Assembly: GCF_051668705.1 (NCBI RefSeq) | Contig: NZ_CP196351.1 | Coordinates: forward strand, 2,542,001 to 2,606,000 | From: Alterisphingorhabdus sp051668705 | GTDB taxonomy: Bacteria; Pseudomonadota; Alphaproteobacteria; Sphingomonadales; Sphingomonadaceae | Direction of reading: 5' to 3' | DNA length: 64,000 nt | Part shown: piece by piece, positions 33,810 to 43,680 of the stretch | How the letters are laid out: each line of letters opens with the position of its first letter | Numbering within the stretch: position 1 is the first letter of the stretch | Translations under genes and position numbers: made by a program | The notes under the pieces: generated by a model | Told to the model about the DNA's origin: nothing | Seen by the model: the letters and a program-made list of their open reading frames with translations, nothing else | The model's database searches: none

Positions 33810-34504
33810 TCGAACAATTGGGCCTGTCTACAGACGCCATTACCCTGTCCCCGCTCAAATTATTTCTTGAAGCGGATATTGTCGTCAAAATCGTGATGGT
33901 CGGCTTGGCATTGGCCAGCATTTGGACGTGGAGCATCATTTTCGGCTCGGCTCGATCAATCGGCAAAGCGGGCAAACAAAGTCGCACCTATGAACGCGAT
34001 TTCTGGAAGACTGAAGATATTGACGCTTTTTACAAAACACGCGGCAAGGAGGATGTCCCCAGTGCGCGGGTATTGGCCTCCGGCGTGCAGGAGTGGCGGC
34101 GATCCACTGTTACCAAAACACAGGATAATGAAGGCACGCGCCAGCGCCTTGCCACAGCCATGAGCGCGGCCATTGGTGAAGAGATTGACCGATTGTCCGA
34201 GCGACTGAACTTTTTGGCAACCGTTGGCAGCGTCGCGCCTTTTGTTGGGTTGTTCGGCACCGTTTGGGGCATTATGCGCAGCTTCTCCGCCATTGCGGCG
34301 GAACAGAACAGCTCTTTGGCGGTGGTTGCTCCAGGCATCGCTGAAGCCTTATTTGCTACGGCCATTGGCCTGTTCGCTGCTATCCCTGCTGTTATTGCTT
34401 ATAACCGTTTCTCCCACCGCATTAACATGCTGGAGGCACGGCTATACCGCTTTGCCGATGGGTTTCATGCAACGCTGAGCCGTGAGCTGGAAAAGGGCGC
34501 ATAA
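33806..34504 (+). CDS. tolQ: Tol-Pal system proton channel subunit TolQ, 232 aa
   Basis: Three TM helices can be seen: one near residue 30 ('IVVKIVMVGLALASIWTWSI') and two in the C-terminal half. 'GSVAPFVGLFGTVWGIMRSF' is the conserved MotA/TolQ/ExbB signature. TolQ forms the inner-membrane proton channel with TolR and drives TolA during outer-membrane constriction at division. Confidence 0.96.
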   Translation: MIEQLGLSTDAITLSPLKLFLEADIVVKIVMVGLALASIWTWSIIFGSARSIGKAGKQSRTYERDFWKTEDIDAFYKTRGKEDVPSARVLASGVQEWRRSTVTKTQDNEGTRQRLATAMSAAIGEEIDRLSERLNFLATVGSVAPFVGLFGTVWGIMRSFSAIAAEQNSSLAVVAPGIAEALFATAIGLFAAIPAVIAYNRFSHRINMLEARLYRFADGFHATLSRELEKGA

Positions 34505-34505
34505 T

Positions 34506-34967
34506 ATGGGTGCGTCTCTTAACACTGGTGGTGGCCGCTCGCGCGGACGGGGGGGCAGAAACCGTGCGCCCATGGCAGAGATTAATGTCACGCCCTTTGT
34601 CGATGTGATGCTGGTGCTGCTCATCATCTTCATGATTACCGCGCCTTTGCTGGTTGCGGGTGTACCGATTGAATTGCCTGAAACACGGGCCAACCCGATT
34701 GAGCAAGAACGTGACCCTGTACAGATCAGCATTGCAAGTGATGGCGCCATTTATGTTGATGACAATCCCGTATCGCCCGCCGAACTGCCTGCATTGCTAA
34801 CGCAGATCAGGGCAGGCTCTAGCGGTGAAAGTGACAAACCGCCGCAAATCGTGCTGCGTGGTGATCGCGCCATTGATTATGGCACTGTGCTGCTGGTGAT
34901 GGGCGAACTTAACCGCGCAGGGCTGAATAATATTTCCATGGCTGGTATAAATGCGCCGGGCAATTAA
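34506..34967 (+). CDS. tolR: Tol-Pal system protein TolR, 153 aa
   Basis: An Arg/Gly-rich cytoplasmic start is followed by 'MAEINVTPFVDVMLVLLIIF', the TM helix with the proton-carrying Asp (in 'FVDVML'). The periplasmic domain ends the protein. ATG at 34506 lies directly after the tolQ stop; the 34482 start inside tolQ is less likely. Confidence 0.96.
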   Translation: MGASLNTGGGRSRGRGGRNRAPMAEINVTPFVDVMLVLLIIFMITAPLLVAGVPIELPETRANPIEQERDPVQISIASDGAIYVDDNPVSPAELPALLTQIRAGSSGESDKPPQIVLRGDRAIDYGTVLLVMGELNRAGLNNISMAGINAPGN

Positions 34968-35025
34968 GTGACGGCAAAGACAGCGGTCATTTGCTGTTCA
35001 TCTGACTAGGATAGACAATCAGGCA

Positions 35026-35844
35026 ATGAAGCGATCAGAATATATCGGATTGGGTATCGCCACTATCGGCCATGTCGGGCTGTTTGGTGTGCTGTCGCTA
35101 TCGATATTAAACACATCTGACAGTTTTGAACGCAGCGAACCGATAGCAGTAACACTGTCTGACAATATAGCCTTGGCTGATACATCGCCCCGACCTGATG
35201 CCGAACCGGCGACCAGTATCGCCCCCGAAATAGGTGAGATTGTGCCACCGCCAGAGGAATTAACGCAGCCGGAAGACACGCCGGAAGAGGCTGAAACAGT
35301 GCCGCAACCTACCCCAGCGCGTACCAGTACGCCAAAAGCAACAGCGCCCGCCAAGGTTACGCCCAAGCCGAAACCAGCCGCGAAGAAACCGCCTGTGCCG
35401 GTCGATCGTTCTGCCCGTCGCCGCCCTGATCGTCGCCGAACAGGTTCTCGCCTTGGCAACAATTTCCTCGATGGTGTTTCGGATCAGGAATCGATTAGCC
35501 GTGACCAAACGCCGCCAGCAGCCAGAGCGGGGCCGCAGGTTCAAGCATCCCTGCAACGCGAGATCACACGCAAGCTAAAGCCCAAATGGCGAGCACCAAC
35601 GGGCGCAGATGTAGAGCGTTTGGTCACCACCGTTGATTGGCGCCTTGATAGAGATGGCCGTGTGGTCGGCCAACCGAGATGCACAAAACAAAATGGTGTT
35701 AATGCCAGCAACAGACCACAAAAAGACCTGCATTGCGAACGGGCCATTCGCGCAGTGCTGGATGCCCAACCTTTTAGCTCCCTGCCGGTCGAATATTACG
35801 ACGCTTGGGATAATATCAGTTACGATTTTGACAGGAAACTCTGA
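35026..35844 (+). CDS. tolA: TolA-like energy transducer, 272 aa
   Basis: The protein has one N-terminal TM helix ('IGLGIATIGHVGLFGVLSLS'), a Pro/Glu/Thr-rich then Lys/Pro/Ala-rich periplasmic linker (about 50-140), an Arg-rich segment 'SARRRPDRRRTGSRLG', and a small C-terminal domain 'ITRKLKPKWRAPTGADVERL' with two Cys. The order between tolR and tolB supports TolA, the periplasm-spanning arm that links TolQR to TolB and Pal. It is shorter than enterobacterial TolA, as is common in alphaproteobacteria. The stop overlaps the tolB ATG. Confidence 0.9.
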   Translation: MKRSEYIGLGIATIGHVGLFGVLSLSILNTSDSFERSEPIAVTLSDNIALADTSPRPDAEPATSIAPEIGEIVPPPEELTQPEDTPEEAETVPQPTPARTSTPKATAPAKVTPKPKPAAKKPPVPVDRSARRRPDRRRTGSRLGNNFLDGVSDQESISRDQTPPAARAGPQVQASLQREITRKLKPKWRAPTGADVERLVTTVDWRLDRDGRVVGQPRCTKQNGVNASNRPQKDLHCERAIRAVLDAQPFSSLPVEYYDAWDNISYDFDRKL

Positions 35845-37214
35845 TGCGTTTTTCTATCCTTATTTCTCCTATCATGGTTGCCGCTCTGGCATTCGGCTTT
35901 GCGCCCGGCATTGCCCAATCCCAGACCGAGGCCGAAGCACCTGCGCAAGATGGTCCTCTGCGCGGCAGTGTTACAGATGATAGCAGCGACAATATCATCA
36001 CCATCTCTGTGCCCGGCCTGCCAACCCCGCAATCCGCGCAGACGCCAGCGGGCAGCACTGATGAATTGGGCGCTCGGGTAAGCGATGTTATCGTTGCTGA
36101 CTTGCGCTCCAGTGGCTTGTTTCGTCCCTTGGGTCGCAATGCTGTGCGCGCCATAAGCTATGATGAAGTCACAACCCCTGCCCTGAGTTATTGGCGCGGC
36201 CGCAATAATGAAGCCCTGATACAAGGCTTTGTACGCGCCATGCCTGATGGGCGCATCACTGTGGGCTGTTATCTCTATGATGTTGTGCTGGGCACTGAAT
36301 TGGCGCGGCAAGGCTATGTTGTGGAACCGGCAGATTGGCGCCGTGCTGCGCATAAATGTGCCGATAGTGTTTATTCCCGTCTGACCGGTGAAAGCCCGTT
36401 TTTTGACAGCCGTATTGCCTATATCGCTGAAACCGGACCCAAGGACCGCCGCACCAAAAGATTAGCGATTATGGACAGTGATGGTGCCAATCACCGCTTC
36501 ATCACCAATGGTCAGGCAACGGCGCTCACACCGCGCTTCTCTCCGGATTACCAGTCCATCGTTTATCTCAGCTTCCTGAATGGCAGCCCCAGCATTTATA
36601 TTTATGATGTCGATAGCGGCAGACAGCGTCGTGTTTTCAGCACCAGCAACCCGACATTCGCGCCGCGCTGGTCGCCCGATGGGCGTTTCATCCTCTTTTC
36701 CATGGCCGTTTCTGGCAACACAGATATCTATCGCATTTCAGCGGGTGGCGGCGAGCCAGAGCGTTTGACCAATGCGCCGGGCATCGATGTGGGCGGCAGC
36801 TATTCACCCGATGGCAGCAAGATTGTATTTGAAAGTGATCGCTCCGGCGCTCAACAAATCTATGTCATGAATGCCAATGGCAGCAATCAGAAAAGGATCA
36901 GCTTTGGCGGTGGTCGCTATGCCACGCCCGAATGGAGCCCGCGCGGTGACCTGATAGCCTTTACCCGTGTTTCTGGTGATTTCCGGATCGGCACCATGAC
37001 ACCTTCTGGCGGCAATATCCGGCTGCTCACCAATAGCTGGCAGGACGAGGCACCAACATGGGCGCCCAATGGCCGTTTGATACAGTTTTTCCGTACTGCG
37101 CGTGGTTCTGGCAAAACCAGCATCTGGCAAGTTGATCTGACCGGTAAGAATGCACGGCAGCTCCGGACGCCGGTTGATGGTTCAGACCCGAGTTGGGGGC
37201 CGGTATTGCCTTAA
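35844..37214 (+). CDS. tolB: Tol-Pal system beta-propeller protein TolB, 456 aa
   Basis: A signal peptide ending near 'GFAPGIAQSQ' exports the protein to the periplasm. An N-terminal alpha/beta domain ('VIVADLRSSGLFRPLG') precedes repeated WD-like blades with 'TPRFSPDYQSIVYLS', 'APRWSPDGRFILFS', 'SYSPDGSKIVFESDRSG' and 'TPEWSPRGDLIAFTR'. TolB binds Pal and TolA. It overlaps the tolA stop by one base. Confidence 0.97.
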   Translation: MRFSILISPIMVAALAFGFAPGIAQSQTEAEAPAQDGPLRGSVTDDSSDNIITISVPGLPTPQSAQTPAGSTDELGARVSDVIVADLRSSGLFRPLGRNAVRAISYDEVTTPALSYWRGRNNEALIQGFVRAMPDGRITVGCYLYDVVLGTELARQGYVVEPADWRRAAHKCADSVYSRLTGESPFFDSRIAYIAETGPKDRRTKRLAIMDSDGANHRFITNGQATALTPRFSPDYQSIVYLSFLNGSPSIYIYDVDSGRQRRVFSTSNPTFAPRWSPDGRFILFSMAVSGNTDIYRISAGGGEPERLTNAPGIDVGGSYSPDGSKIVFESDRSGAQQIYVMNANGSNQKRISFGGGRYATPEWSPRGDLIAFTRVSGDFRIGTMTPSGGNIRLLTNSWQDEAPTWAPNGRLIQFFRTARGSGKTSIWQVDLTGKNARQLRTPVDGSDPSWGPVLP

Positions 37215-37317
37215 ACATAAGACATAGACATAATCCTGACCGAGAGCCATATTGGTGTGAGTCGGCGGGGTATGAAGGCCAATAAGCAATTGATGAACAC
37301 ACTTACAGGAGTTTAAA

Positions 37318-37860
37318 ATGACTGCTTCAAAATCCCCAAGAAATATTTTGCTGAGATCAGCAATATTGACGGCTTCCGTTCTTGCGCTCGCAGCATGTGG
37401 CCAGAAGCCTCCACCAGAATTGCCGCCAGCACCAACAACCAATACTGGCCCATCGACAGCCACTACACAAACGCGCCCTGTTGAAACAGGATCTGTACCG
37501 GGCAGTCAGGCTGATTTTCTGGCAACTGTCAGTTCTGATCGTGTGTTCTTTGATACTGACCGGTTCAATATTGATACTCAGGATCAGCAGACTTTGCAGA
37601 GCCAAGCGCGTTGGTTATCGCAATATCCTAGTAAGAGAATCATTGTCGAAGGCCATGCCGATGAACGCGGCACGCGTGATTATAACCTTGCGCTGGGTGA
37701 GCGCCGCGCCAACTCCGCGAAAAACTACCTTGTCGCGTTGGGCATTGCACCATCACGGATACAAGTGGTCAGCTATGGCAAAGAGCGTCCCGATGCACTT
37801 GGCTCTAATGAGCAAGCATGGGCGCAAAACCGCCGCGCGGTCACCGTAACGGTAGAATAG
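37318..37860 (+). CDS. pal: Peptidoglycan-associated lipoprotein Pal, 180 aa
   Basis: The lipobox 'LALAACGQ' anchors the protein in the outer membrane. A Pro/Thr-rich linker follows. The OmpA-like domain has 'VFFDTDRFNIDTQDQ' and the peptidoglycan-binding stretch 'IIVEGHADERGTRDYNLALG', then 'ERRANSAKNYL'. It is the last gene of the tol-pal operon, with a strong terminator 70 bases downstream. Confidence 0.97.
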   Translation: MTASKSPRNILLRSAILTASVLALAACGQKPPPELPPAPTTNTGPSTATTQTRPVETGSVPGSQADFLATVSSDRVFFDTDRFNIDTQDQQTLQSQARWLSQYPSKRIIVEGHADERGTRDYNLALGERRANSAKNYLVALGIAPSRIQVVSYGKERPDALGSNEQAWAQNRRAVTVTVE

Positions 37861-37930
37861 AATGTGATTATCAGGGCGGCGGTAAGACGCATTATGCCGC
37901 CCCCTTATAATGATGGCAGACACAAAAAAG

Positions 37931-37964
37931 CCGCGCAAAAGGACAACCCTTTGCGCGGTTTTTT
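37931..37964 (+). terminator. Terminator of the tol-pal operon (bidirectional)
   Basis: CCGCGCAAA (37931-37939) pairs with TTTGCGCGG (37950-37958), followed by six T. A-rich sequence on the other side lets it also serve the convergent minus-strand gene ending at 37979. Confidence 0.92.
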
Positions 37965-37978
37965 GTTAAATATGGTGT

Positions 37979-38278
37979 TTAGGCCTGACGGACGCCTGTC
38001 ATCGCCATTTTGCCAAATGCACCAGCACTGACTTCGCCTTCCAATGTGTCACCATCAACAGTGGCTTCGCATTCCAGCTTCATCGGCATGGGAACAGTCA
38101 TATCCATGGTCCAGATCAACTTGTCACCAACGACTTTACCGTCGGTAATATCCAGTGAGCCCATAGCTCCAGTGTTTGAACCACTCCAGCTATCGCCATC
38201 AACATTGACCGTCAAAACCGACTTTTGATCACCCATTGGTGACTTGGTCACACAATCATAAACGCCTTCTACTGACAT
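37979..38278 (-). CDS. Small beta-rich conserved protein, 99 aa, function unknown
   Basis: The start 'MSVEGVYDCVTKSPMGDQKS', the middle 'GDSWSGSNTGAMGSLDITDG' and the end 'TLEGEVSAGAFGKMAMTG' suggest a small beta-barrel of the type often described as DUF-containing 'hypothetical' in sphingomonads. A strong AGGAGA ribosome-binding site precedes the ATG at 38278. An extension to 38350 is possible but runs through a hairpin. No signal peptide or TM is seen. Confidence 0.8.
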   Translation of the reverse strand: MSVEGVYDCVTKSPMGDQKSVLTVNVDGDSWSGSNTGAMGSLDITDGKVVGDKLIWTMDMTVPMPMKLECEATVDGDTLEGEVSAGAFGKMAMTGVRQA

Positions 38279-38313
38279 TATTTTTCTCCTAAAATTCGCG
38301 ATATGCCTGTAAT

Positions 38314-38352
38314 ATATGAACCCGTTACATGCTATATGCAACAGGTTCATAT
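38314..38352. repeat. 9-bp perfect inverted repeat in leader between M16 protease and small gene
   Basis: ATATGAACC (38314-38322) pairs exactly with GGTTCATAT (38344-38352), and GTT/AAC just inside extends the stem beyond one mismatch. It lies between two minus-strand genes. There is no T-run, so it may be an mRNA-processing or stabilising hairpin, or an operator for the small gene. Confidence 0.5.
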
Positions 38353-38380
38353 GTGACGTTACGACTTGCTGATAGAGCGG

Positions 38381-41212
38381 TCAGTCTGATGCGCTCTCAC
38401 TGTCTTTAGCCTCAGGTGTGTAGCCGCGATACTCAACAGGAATACCCAGTTCTTCAAGCTGTGGCGCCACTTTCGCAGCATCGCCGACAATCACCCAGGT
38501 AAAGCCATCAGGATTGATAGCTTCGCGCATAGCTGCATCCAATTGTTTAGCATCCAGTCCCCTGTAACGTGAAGCCAACTTCTCAGCATAATCGAAATCA
38601 CGGCCAAAGCGTACATCCGCCCTTAGTTGACCAAGAACTGCAGAAGATTGCTCATAGCTACCAGGCAATTGGCGGATATTACCGTCGATAATACGCTCCA
38701 ATTCCTCAGGCGTTACCCCTTTATCGCCAATGAAATCTTTCACATTATCTACGATAGCAGCAACCGACGGACCGGTTTTATCCGTTTGCACTGGTGCAAA
38801 GACAATAAATGGCACGCGGTCATCAGGACGTTGCAAAATTGTGCGTGAACCATAGGACCAACCTTTTGTCTCACGCAGATCAAAGTTTATGCGAGACAAA
38901 AAGTCGCCGCCTAATGCTTCATTCGATGCTTGCAGTGCGAACAAATCATCAGTGCCTTTAGCGTTCAATACCTGCCCTGCAAAAATGAGCGACTGGGGTG
39001 AATTGGGCTGATTGATGACAATGATACGGCCCTCTTGTGCAGGAATCTTTGCATCAAGATTCTTATCTGGTGCAGCTTCACCTTCTGGTGCCCATGCGCC
39101 AAAACGCTGCTCTAGCATTGGAATCACATTGTCCAGCTTAACATCACCCACCACGAAGATTTCCGCCTTTTCAGGGCGCATCCACGCACTGTGGAAGTTC
39201 AGTAGATCATCGCGTGTCAGCGAAGACACGACAGCCGGATCGCCAGTGCCAGTCAGCGGCTTACCATAAGGATGCTCTTCGCCATAGATGAGCGGCGGCA
39301 GGTTACGCAGCGCCAGCCCAACAGGCTGACGGTTTTCGCCAGCGATACGGGTTAGCTGTTGCTGACGAACCCGCTCCAATTCACCAGAATCAAAAGCCGG
39401 ATTTTTGATGACATCAGCAAGCAGATCAAGTGCGGGGCCCAAATTGGGTGTAACTGCGCGAACAGAAACAGTGCTGTCATCAAGGCCGCCACCTACAGAA
39501 ACATTGGCGCCCAATCTTTCTTCTGTTTCCGCAATTTGAATGGATGTGCGGGTCGTGGTGCCTTCATCAAGCATGGCCGTGACCAATCCATGCAGTCCGC
39601 TTTTGTCTGCTGGGTCGGCTGCGCTACCAATATCAAAATTGACGGCAACGCGCACGGTGGGCACGGCATTGGTCTCAGCGAAATAGACTTTAATGCCGTT
39701 AGACAAGGTTGCGGTCTCAACATCGGGAAAGTCAACATTTGTCACTTCACCAATTTCTGGCAATGCGGAATAATCAGGATCAACCTGTTTATCGCTTGAC
39801 TGCTCCTCAGCAGCGGCAACTTCTTTATAGGCTTCACGCTCACCTGGTTCGACACGAATTTCCACAACTGGGCGCGACAGCCATTTGTTCATGGCAGTGC
39901 GAATAGTATCTGGTGTCAGCGCAGCCAGACGCTGCAATTCAGTTTTATAATAGTTGCTGTCATTAGCAAACAGTTCACCAGATGCCAGTGCCACCGCTTT
40001 ACCACCAAAACCGCCAACCTGCTCCAGACCAGATATTCGATTTGCGGCCTCATTTGTCGCAACACGGCTTACTTCATCAGCGCTGGGCCCATTTTCAAGC
40101 AAATCAGCCAAAATCTCATCAAGACGCTTACCAACAAGATCAACATCTACGCCGGGCTTCACATCAACCGAGATTTGCAGCAGACTGCCAGAAACAAAGG
40201 GCAGAACGAAGCTGGAGACACCAACGGCGAGCTGCTCTTCACGAACCAGCACATTGTCGAGCCGCGAGCTAGAAAGGCCGCCCAATATGCTGGTGCCTGC
40301 ACGTACGGCCGTATAATCAGGATCGGTCAGACCCGGGACAACCCAATTACGGTAAATCCGTGTAGTGGGAACCTTATCATACATGACTTCTTTGACAGGA
40401 GCATCAAGCGTAGGGATCGGCGCAGAGACTGGTGCAACGTCTTTGCCGCGCGCGATACTACCAAAATATTTCTCAACCAAAGGACGCGCCTCGGCAGTAT
40501 TGATATCACCGGCCAAAACCAAGATCGCATTATTGGGGCCATAATGGTCAATGAACCAATTGCGCATATCATCAAGGCTAGCCGCCTGTAGATCTTCCAG
40601 TGAACCAATAGTGTCATGGGCATAAGGGTGCCCTTCTGGGAACAGCAATTCAGTCTGACGATAGCTTACCAGACCATAAGGCTGGTTATCGCCCTGTCGC
40701 TTCTCATTTTGCACAACGCCAATCTGGTTGGTCAGCTTATCCTGATCAATTGCAGGCAGCAAATTGCCCATACGATCAGCTTCCAAGAACAAAGCAGCTT
40801 CAAGAGCAGCCTTAGGGACTGTTTGGAAGTAATTGGTCCGGTCCAACCATGTCGTGCCATTCAGGTCAGTAGCACCAATGCGCGACGTATAGTTGAAATA
40901 GTCGCCAGGAGCGGCAGCAGAGCCGTTAAACATGATATGCTCAAACAAATGGGCATAACCAGTCTTGCCTTTTGGCTCATGCTTGGAGCCAACATCATAC
41001 CAAACAGACACAGCAACAATGGGTGCTTTACGGTCTTCATGAACGATAACCGTTAGGCCATTATCCAGTGTGAATTTTTGATGCGGTATATCAACCGCTG
41101 CGACCAGATCGGCGACCGGCGCAGCGTCTTGCGCCATTGCCATGGGTGCGACCAGAGCCAGAGACGCCGCCAACGGCATAGCTGCGCAGAATTTTTTGAA
41201 ACGAATGCTCAC
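38381..41212 (-). CDS. M16-family zinc metalloprotease (insulinase/pitrilysin-like), 943 aa
   Basis: The GTG start at 41212 follows GGAGGA and gives a standard signal peptide, 'SLALVAPMAMAQ'. A longer frame to 41278 reads through that ribosome-binding site. The N-terminal M16 domain has the inverted zinc motif 'HLFEH' (H88-H92). A second, catalytically inactive M16 domain starts near residue 500, giving the two-domain chamber of periplasmic M16 peptidases. It probably degrades peptides in the periplasm. It is monocistronic or weakly linked to the small gene downstream. Confidence 0.95.
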   Translation of the reverse strand: MSIRFKKFCAAMPLAASLALVAPMAMAQDAAPVADLVAAVDIPHQKFTLDNGLTVIVHEDRKAPIVAVSVWYDVGSKHEPKGKTGYAHLFEHIMFNGSAAAPGDYFNYTSRIGATDLNGTTWLDRTNYFQTVPKAALEAALFLEADRMGNLLPAIDQDKLTNQIGVVQNEKRQGDNQPYGLVSYRQTELLFPEGHPYAHDTIGSLEDLQAASLDDMRNWFIDHYGPNNAILVLAGDINTAEARPLVEKYFGSIARGKDVAPVSAPIPTLDAPVKEVMYDKVPTTRIYRNWVVPGLTDPDYTAVRAGTSILGGLSSSRLDNVLVREEQLAVGVSSFVLPFVSGSLLQISVDVKPGVDVDLVGKRLDEILADLLENGPSADEVSRVATNEAANRISGLEQVGGFGGKAVALASGELFANDSNYYKTELQRLAALTPDTIRTAMNKWLSRPVVEIRVEPGEREAYKEVAAAEEQSSDKQVDPDYSALPEIGEVTNVDFPDVETATLSNGIKVYFAETNAVPTVRVAVNFDIGSAADPADKSGLHGLVTAMLDEGTTTRTSIQIAETEERLGANVSVGGGLDDSTVSVRAVTPNLGPALDLLADVIKNPAFDSGELERVRQQQLTRIAGENRQPVGLALRNLPPLIYGEEHPYGKPLTGTGDPAVVSSLTRDDLLNFHSAWMRPEKAEIFVVGDVKLDNVIPMLEQRFGAWAPEGEAAPDKNLDAKIPAQEGRIIVINQPNSPQSLIFAGQVLNAKGTDDLFALQASNEALGGDFLSRINFDLRETKGWSYGSRTILQRPDDRVPFIVFAPVQTDKTGPSVAAIVDNVKDFIGDKGVTPEELERIIDGNIRQLPGSYEQSSAVLGQLRADVRFGRDFDYAEKLASRYRGLDAKQLDAAMREAINPDGFTWVIVGDAAKVAPQLEELGIPVEYRGYTPEAKDSESASD

Positions 41213-41384
41213 GAGTATATTCCTCCAAAAGAAGCGTGATTGTTCCTTGGAATATACAGACAAAAGGCCAATGCACAACGACGTTCATCGCCTTTAAACG
41301 CCGCCCATCGACTGGCAAACGCCTATATAATAGAAAATGATAATATTGCCCGACTCTGCGAAACTTTCTGTCTTGCCGGCTTAC

Positions 41385-43616
41385 CTATTGCGGGCGGTAA
41401 CTCTTAAAACCTGCCGCCTCCAAGGCGGTGCGTGTAAAGAGAACAGGTTTTAGTTTCCGCTGCACAAATAAAGGCGCCTGATCATTATAATGCGGGCTTG
41501 CCGGGCGTGTGGTTGCTGCGCCAAAGGGCCGAATAGATTGTGACGAGACATTGCCCTGTGCGTCCCATTCAACGAACATCAAAAAGCTATCGCCATGGAC
41601 AATGGCCAACCTGCCATCATCCTCAACCCGCCACCGCGTTGCAGCGCGCAATGCATCACTACCGCCAATATAGGGCAGATCAACATCACCATGGCGCAGA
41701 CGCAAAACATCGCTCATGGGTGGATCAATTGACCCGAAATACGTGTTCAAATGATCGACCGTTTTTTGCAGTTCTTCCTTCGCATCCAGCGTATCAATAA
41801 GCGAGCGACCGAGCGGCGCATTGAACAGCCCTGTATTCATCAGCATCAATGCCAGAGCATCGCCACTGCCCTTGCCATCAAGGTTCCAGTCCCAACCGGC
41901 CAACAGCGCCTGCGCCGTTTGCAAATCCACATCGTCGCCAACATCAACCGCCAGCAACGCATCCATCCATAATTTGGGATATTTGTCCTGCTCATATCCG
42001 GTGTCATATTTGATCCGTTCAAGCTCTGCACGGCCGATCTTGCCTTCCGCTTCAAACAGAGCAATTGCACGTGCACCGCGATTGGTCCAATTTTCCTCAA
42101 TACCCAACAGTGGCGAAAAGTCCTCACGCTGCAATTCATCGCCTGGCCCTGCAATAGTATAGGGCGTGTTATTGGCATTCATAACATAGCCAGACGCTGG
42201 ATTGACCAGCCTTGGCACCTGATTCCAATTAACCGGCTGTTGCCAGATCAAATCAGACCGGTCACCCGGCACAATAGAGCGCCAATTAACACCCGCTTTT
42301 CTATCTGGGAAACGGGCATTGTAAAACATACCGATATTGCCCTCTTTATCCGCATAGATGAAATTGGTTGAAGGCACGCCCTGTATCGCCATAGCCGCTT
42401 GCCAATCGTCAAAATTTTGCGCTTTTTGCAGGCGGTAATATTGGGTGAGCATGCTCAAATCATCAATGCTGGCATAGCGCACCGCGAAATAGCCTTTGTC
42501 ATTTTTGATAACCGGGCCATGCGCTGAACGATAGGTAGTTTGCGGATAAGGTATCGTAAAAGGACCATATTTAACCGGCAGCCATATAGTTTTGCTTTCC
42601 AAATCCCGCCATTCGCCATCCAGCTTATATTGCGTGCCGCTATCATTGACCGCCAGTTCATATACGTCGATCAAGTCAGGGCGGTTTACAGTATTGGTCC
42701 AACCCAGATTTTTGTTATGCCCCAAAAACGGGAAAGGTGATCCTGGGAAAGTTGCGCCAGCAAAATCCCAACCCTCTTCGCTATGCACCACAAGTTCATA
42801 CCATGCGACCGGCCCTTCCCAAGGCTGGTGCGTATTGGATACCAACCGCGTTACATTGTCGCTCGAGCGCTCAGGGGTAATGGCAAAGGCATTCGAGCCG
42901 TTAAGCTCTGGATATTGGCCAAGCGGGGTCATCATTCGCGGCGTTGATCCCGGTTTTGCTTGTGCCAGTTTATCATTGGTCTCAGCTGCCTCTGTCTCTT
43001 CACTTGGTGCTTTCGGAATATTCAGAGCCGGTCCGCCATCAGCGCGCAATTCGGTGCCCGCCACCAAAGGCTCCAATGTCCGGTTCAACCCGTAAAAAAA
43101 CGGTGACCGCAAGGCGAAGCCCGCAGCCACGTCACGCCCATTGATAGGAAAGAGGCCCGTAAGCACCACTTCATCAGCATGCGTTTCCGCATAGCGGTTT
43201 ATACCCGCTGCATAACCATCCAATAATGCCTTCACATCCACTGGCAGTTCATCATATTTATCAGCAACCGTTTTGCGTACTTTCAGCAGATGCGCAACAT
43301 AATCAACCTGTGCGCCTTCGGCACCGGTCATTGCCCCCAAACGGCCACGTGTCATCGCGGCCACATCTTGTAAGGTTGAAAAATCATCCTCTGAATGCGC
43401 CCATGCTATACCATAGGATACATCCGCATCAGTCTTGCCAAAGATATGCGGCACGCCAAATTCATCGCGGTAGATTTCAACCTGATAATCGCGCTTTTCC
43501 GGCTCTGCGCCCGCGATAGGTTGCGCAAACCACGGCTCCCAAAAGGCAAGAAACAAGGCGACCAAAACCAGTAAAAGAATAAGACCTGCAAGCGAACGTT
43601 TTATAATCAAAGCCAT
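41385..43616 (-). CDS. Penicillin acylase-family Ntn hydrolase, 743 aa
   Basis: One N-terminal hydrophobic segment, 'LAGLILLLVLVALFLAFW', exports the precursor. An alpha chain of about 240 residues, with 'DEFGVPHIFGKTDADVSYG', precedes the autocatalytic cleavage site 'LNGSNAFAI', which leaves S241 as the beta-chain N-terminal nucleophile. The beta chain has 'GPVAWYELVVHSEEG' and 'GHNKNLGWTNT', both typical. Family members cleave amides such as penicillin side chains or acyl-homoserine lactones; the substrate cannot be decided here. It is divergent from the FnrL-type regulator. Confidence 0.93.
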   Translation of the reverse strand: MALIIKRSLAGLILLLVLVALFLAFWEPWFAQPIAGAEPEKRDYQVEIYRDEFGVPHIFGKTDADVSYGIAWAHSEDDFSTLQDVAAMTRGRLGAMTGAEGAQVDYVAHLLKVRKTVADKYDELPVDVKALLDGYAAGINRYAETHADEVVLTGLFPINGRDVAAGFALRSPFFYGLNRTLEPLVAGTELRADGGPALNIPKAPSEETEAAETNDKLAQAKPGSTPRMMTPLGQYPELNGSNAFAITPERSSDNVTRLVSNTHQPWEGPVAWYELVVHSEEGWDFAGATFPGSPFPFLGHNKNLGWTNTVNRPDLIDVYELAVNDSGTQYKLDGEWRDLESKTIWLPVKYGPFTIPYPQTTYRSAHGPVIKNDKGYFAVRYASIDDLSMLTQYYRLQKAQNFDDWQAAMAIQGVPSTNFIYADKEGNIGMFYNARFPDRKAGVNWRSIVPGDRSDLIWQQPVNWNQVPRLVNPASGYVMNANNTPYTIAGPGDELQREDFSPLLGIEENWTNRGARAIALFEAEGKIGRAELERIKYDTGYEQDKYPKLWMDALLAVDVGDDVDLQTAQALLAGWDWNLDGKGSGDALALMLMNTGLFNAPLGRSLIDTLDAKEELQKTVDHLNTYFGSIDPPMSDVLRLRHGDVDLPYIGGSDALRAATRWRVEDDGRLAIVHGDSFLMFVEWDAQGNVSSQSIRPFGAATTRPASPHYNDQAPLFVQRKLKPVLFTRTALEAAGFKSYRPQ

Positions 43617-43680
43617 GAGCGGACATTATAGCCTGCCCACCAAGCGGCAAGCAAAAACTATATCTATTACTCATGCACAT

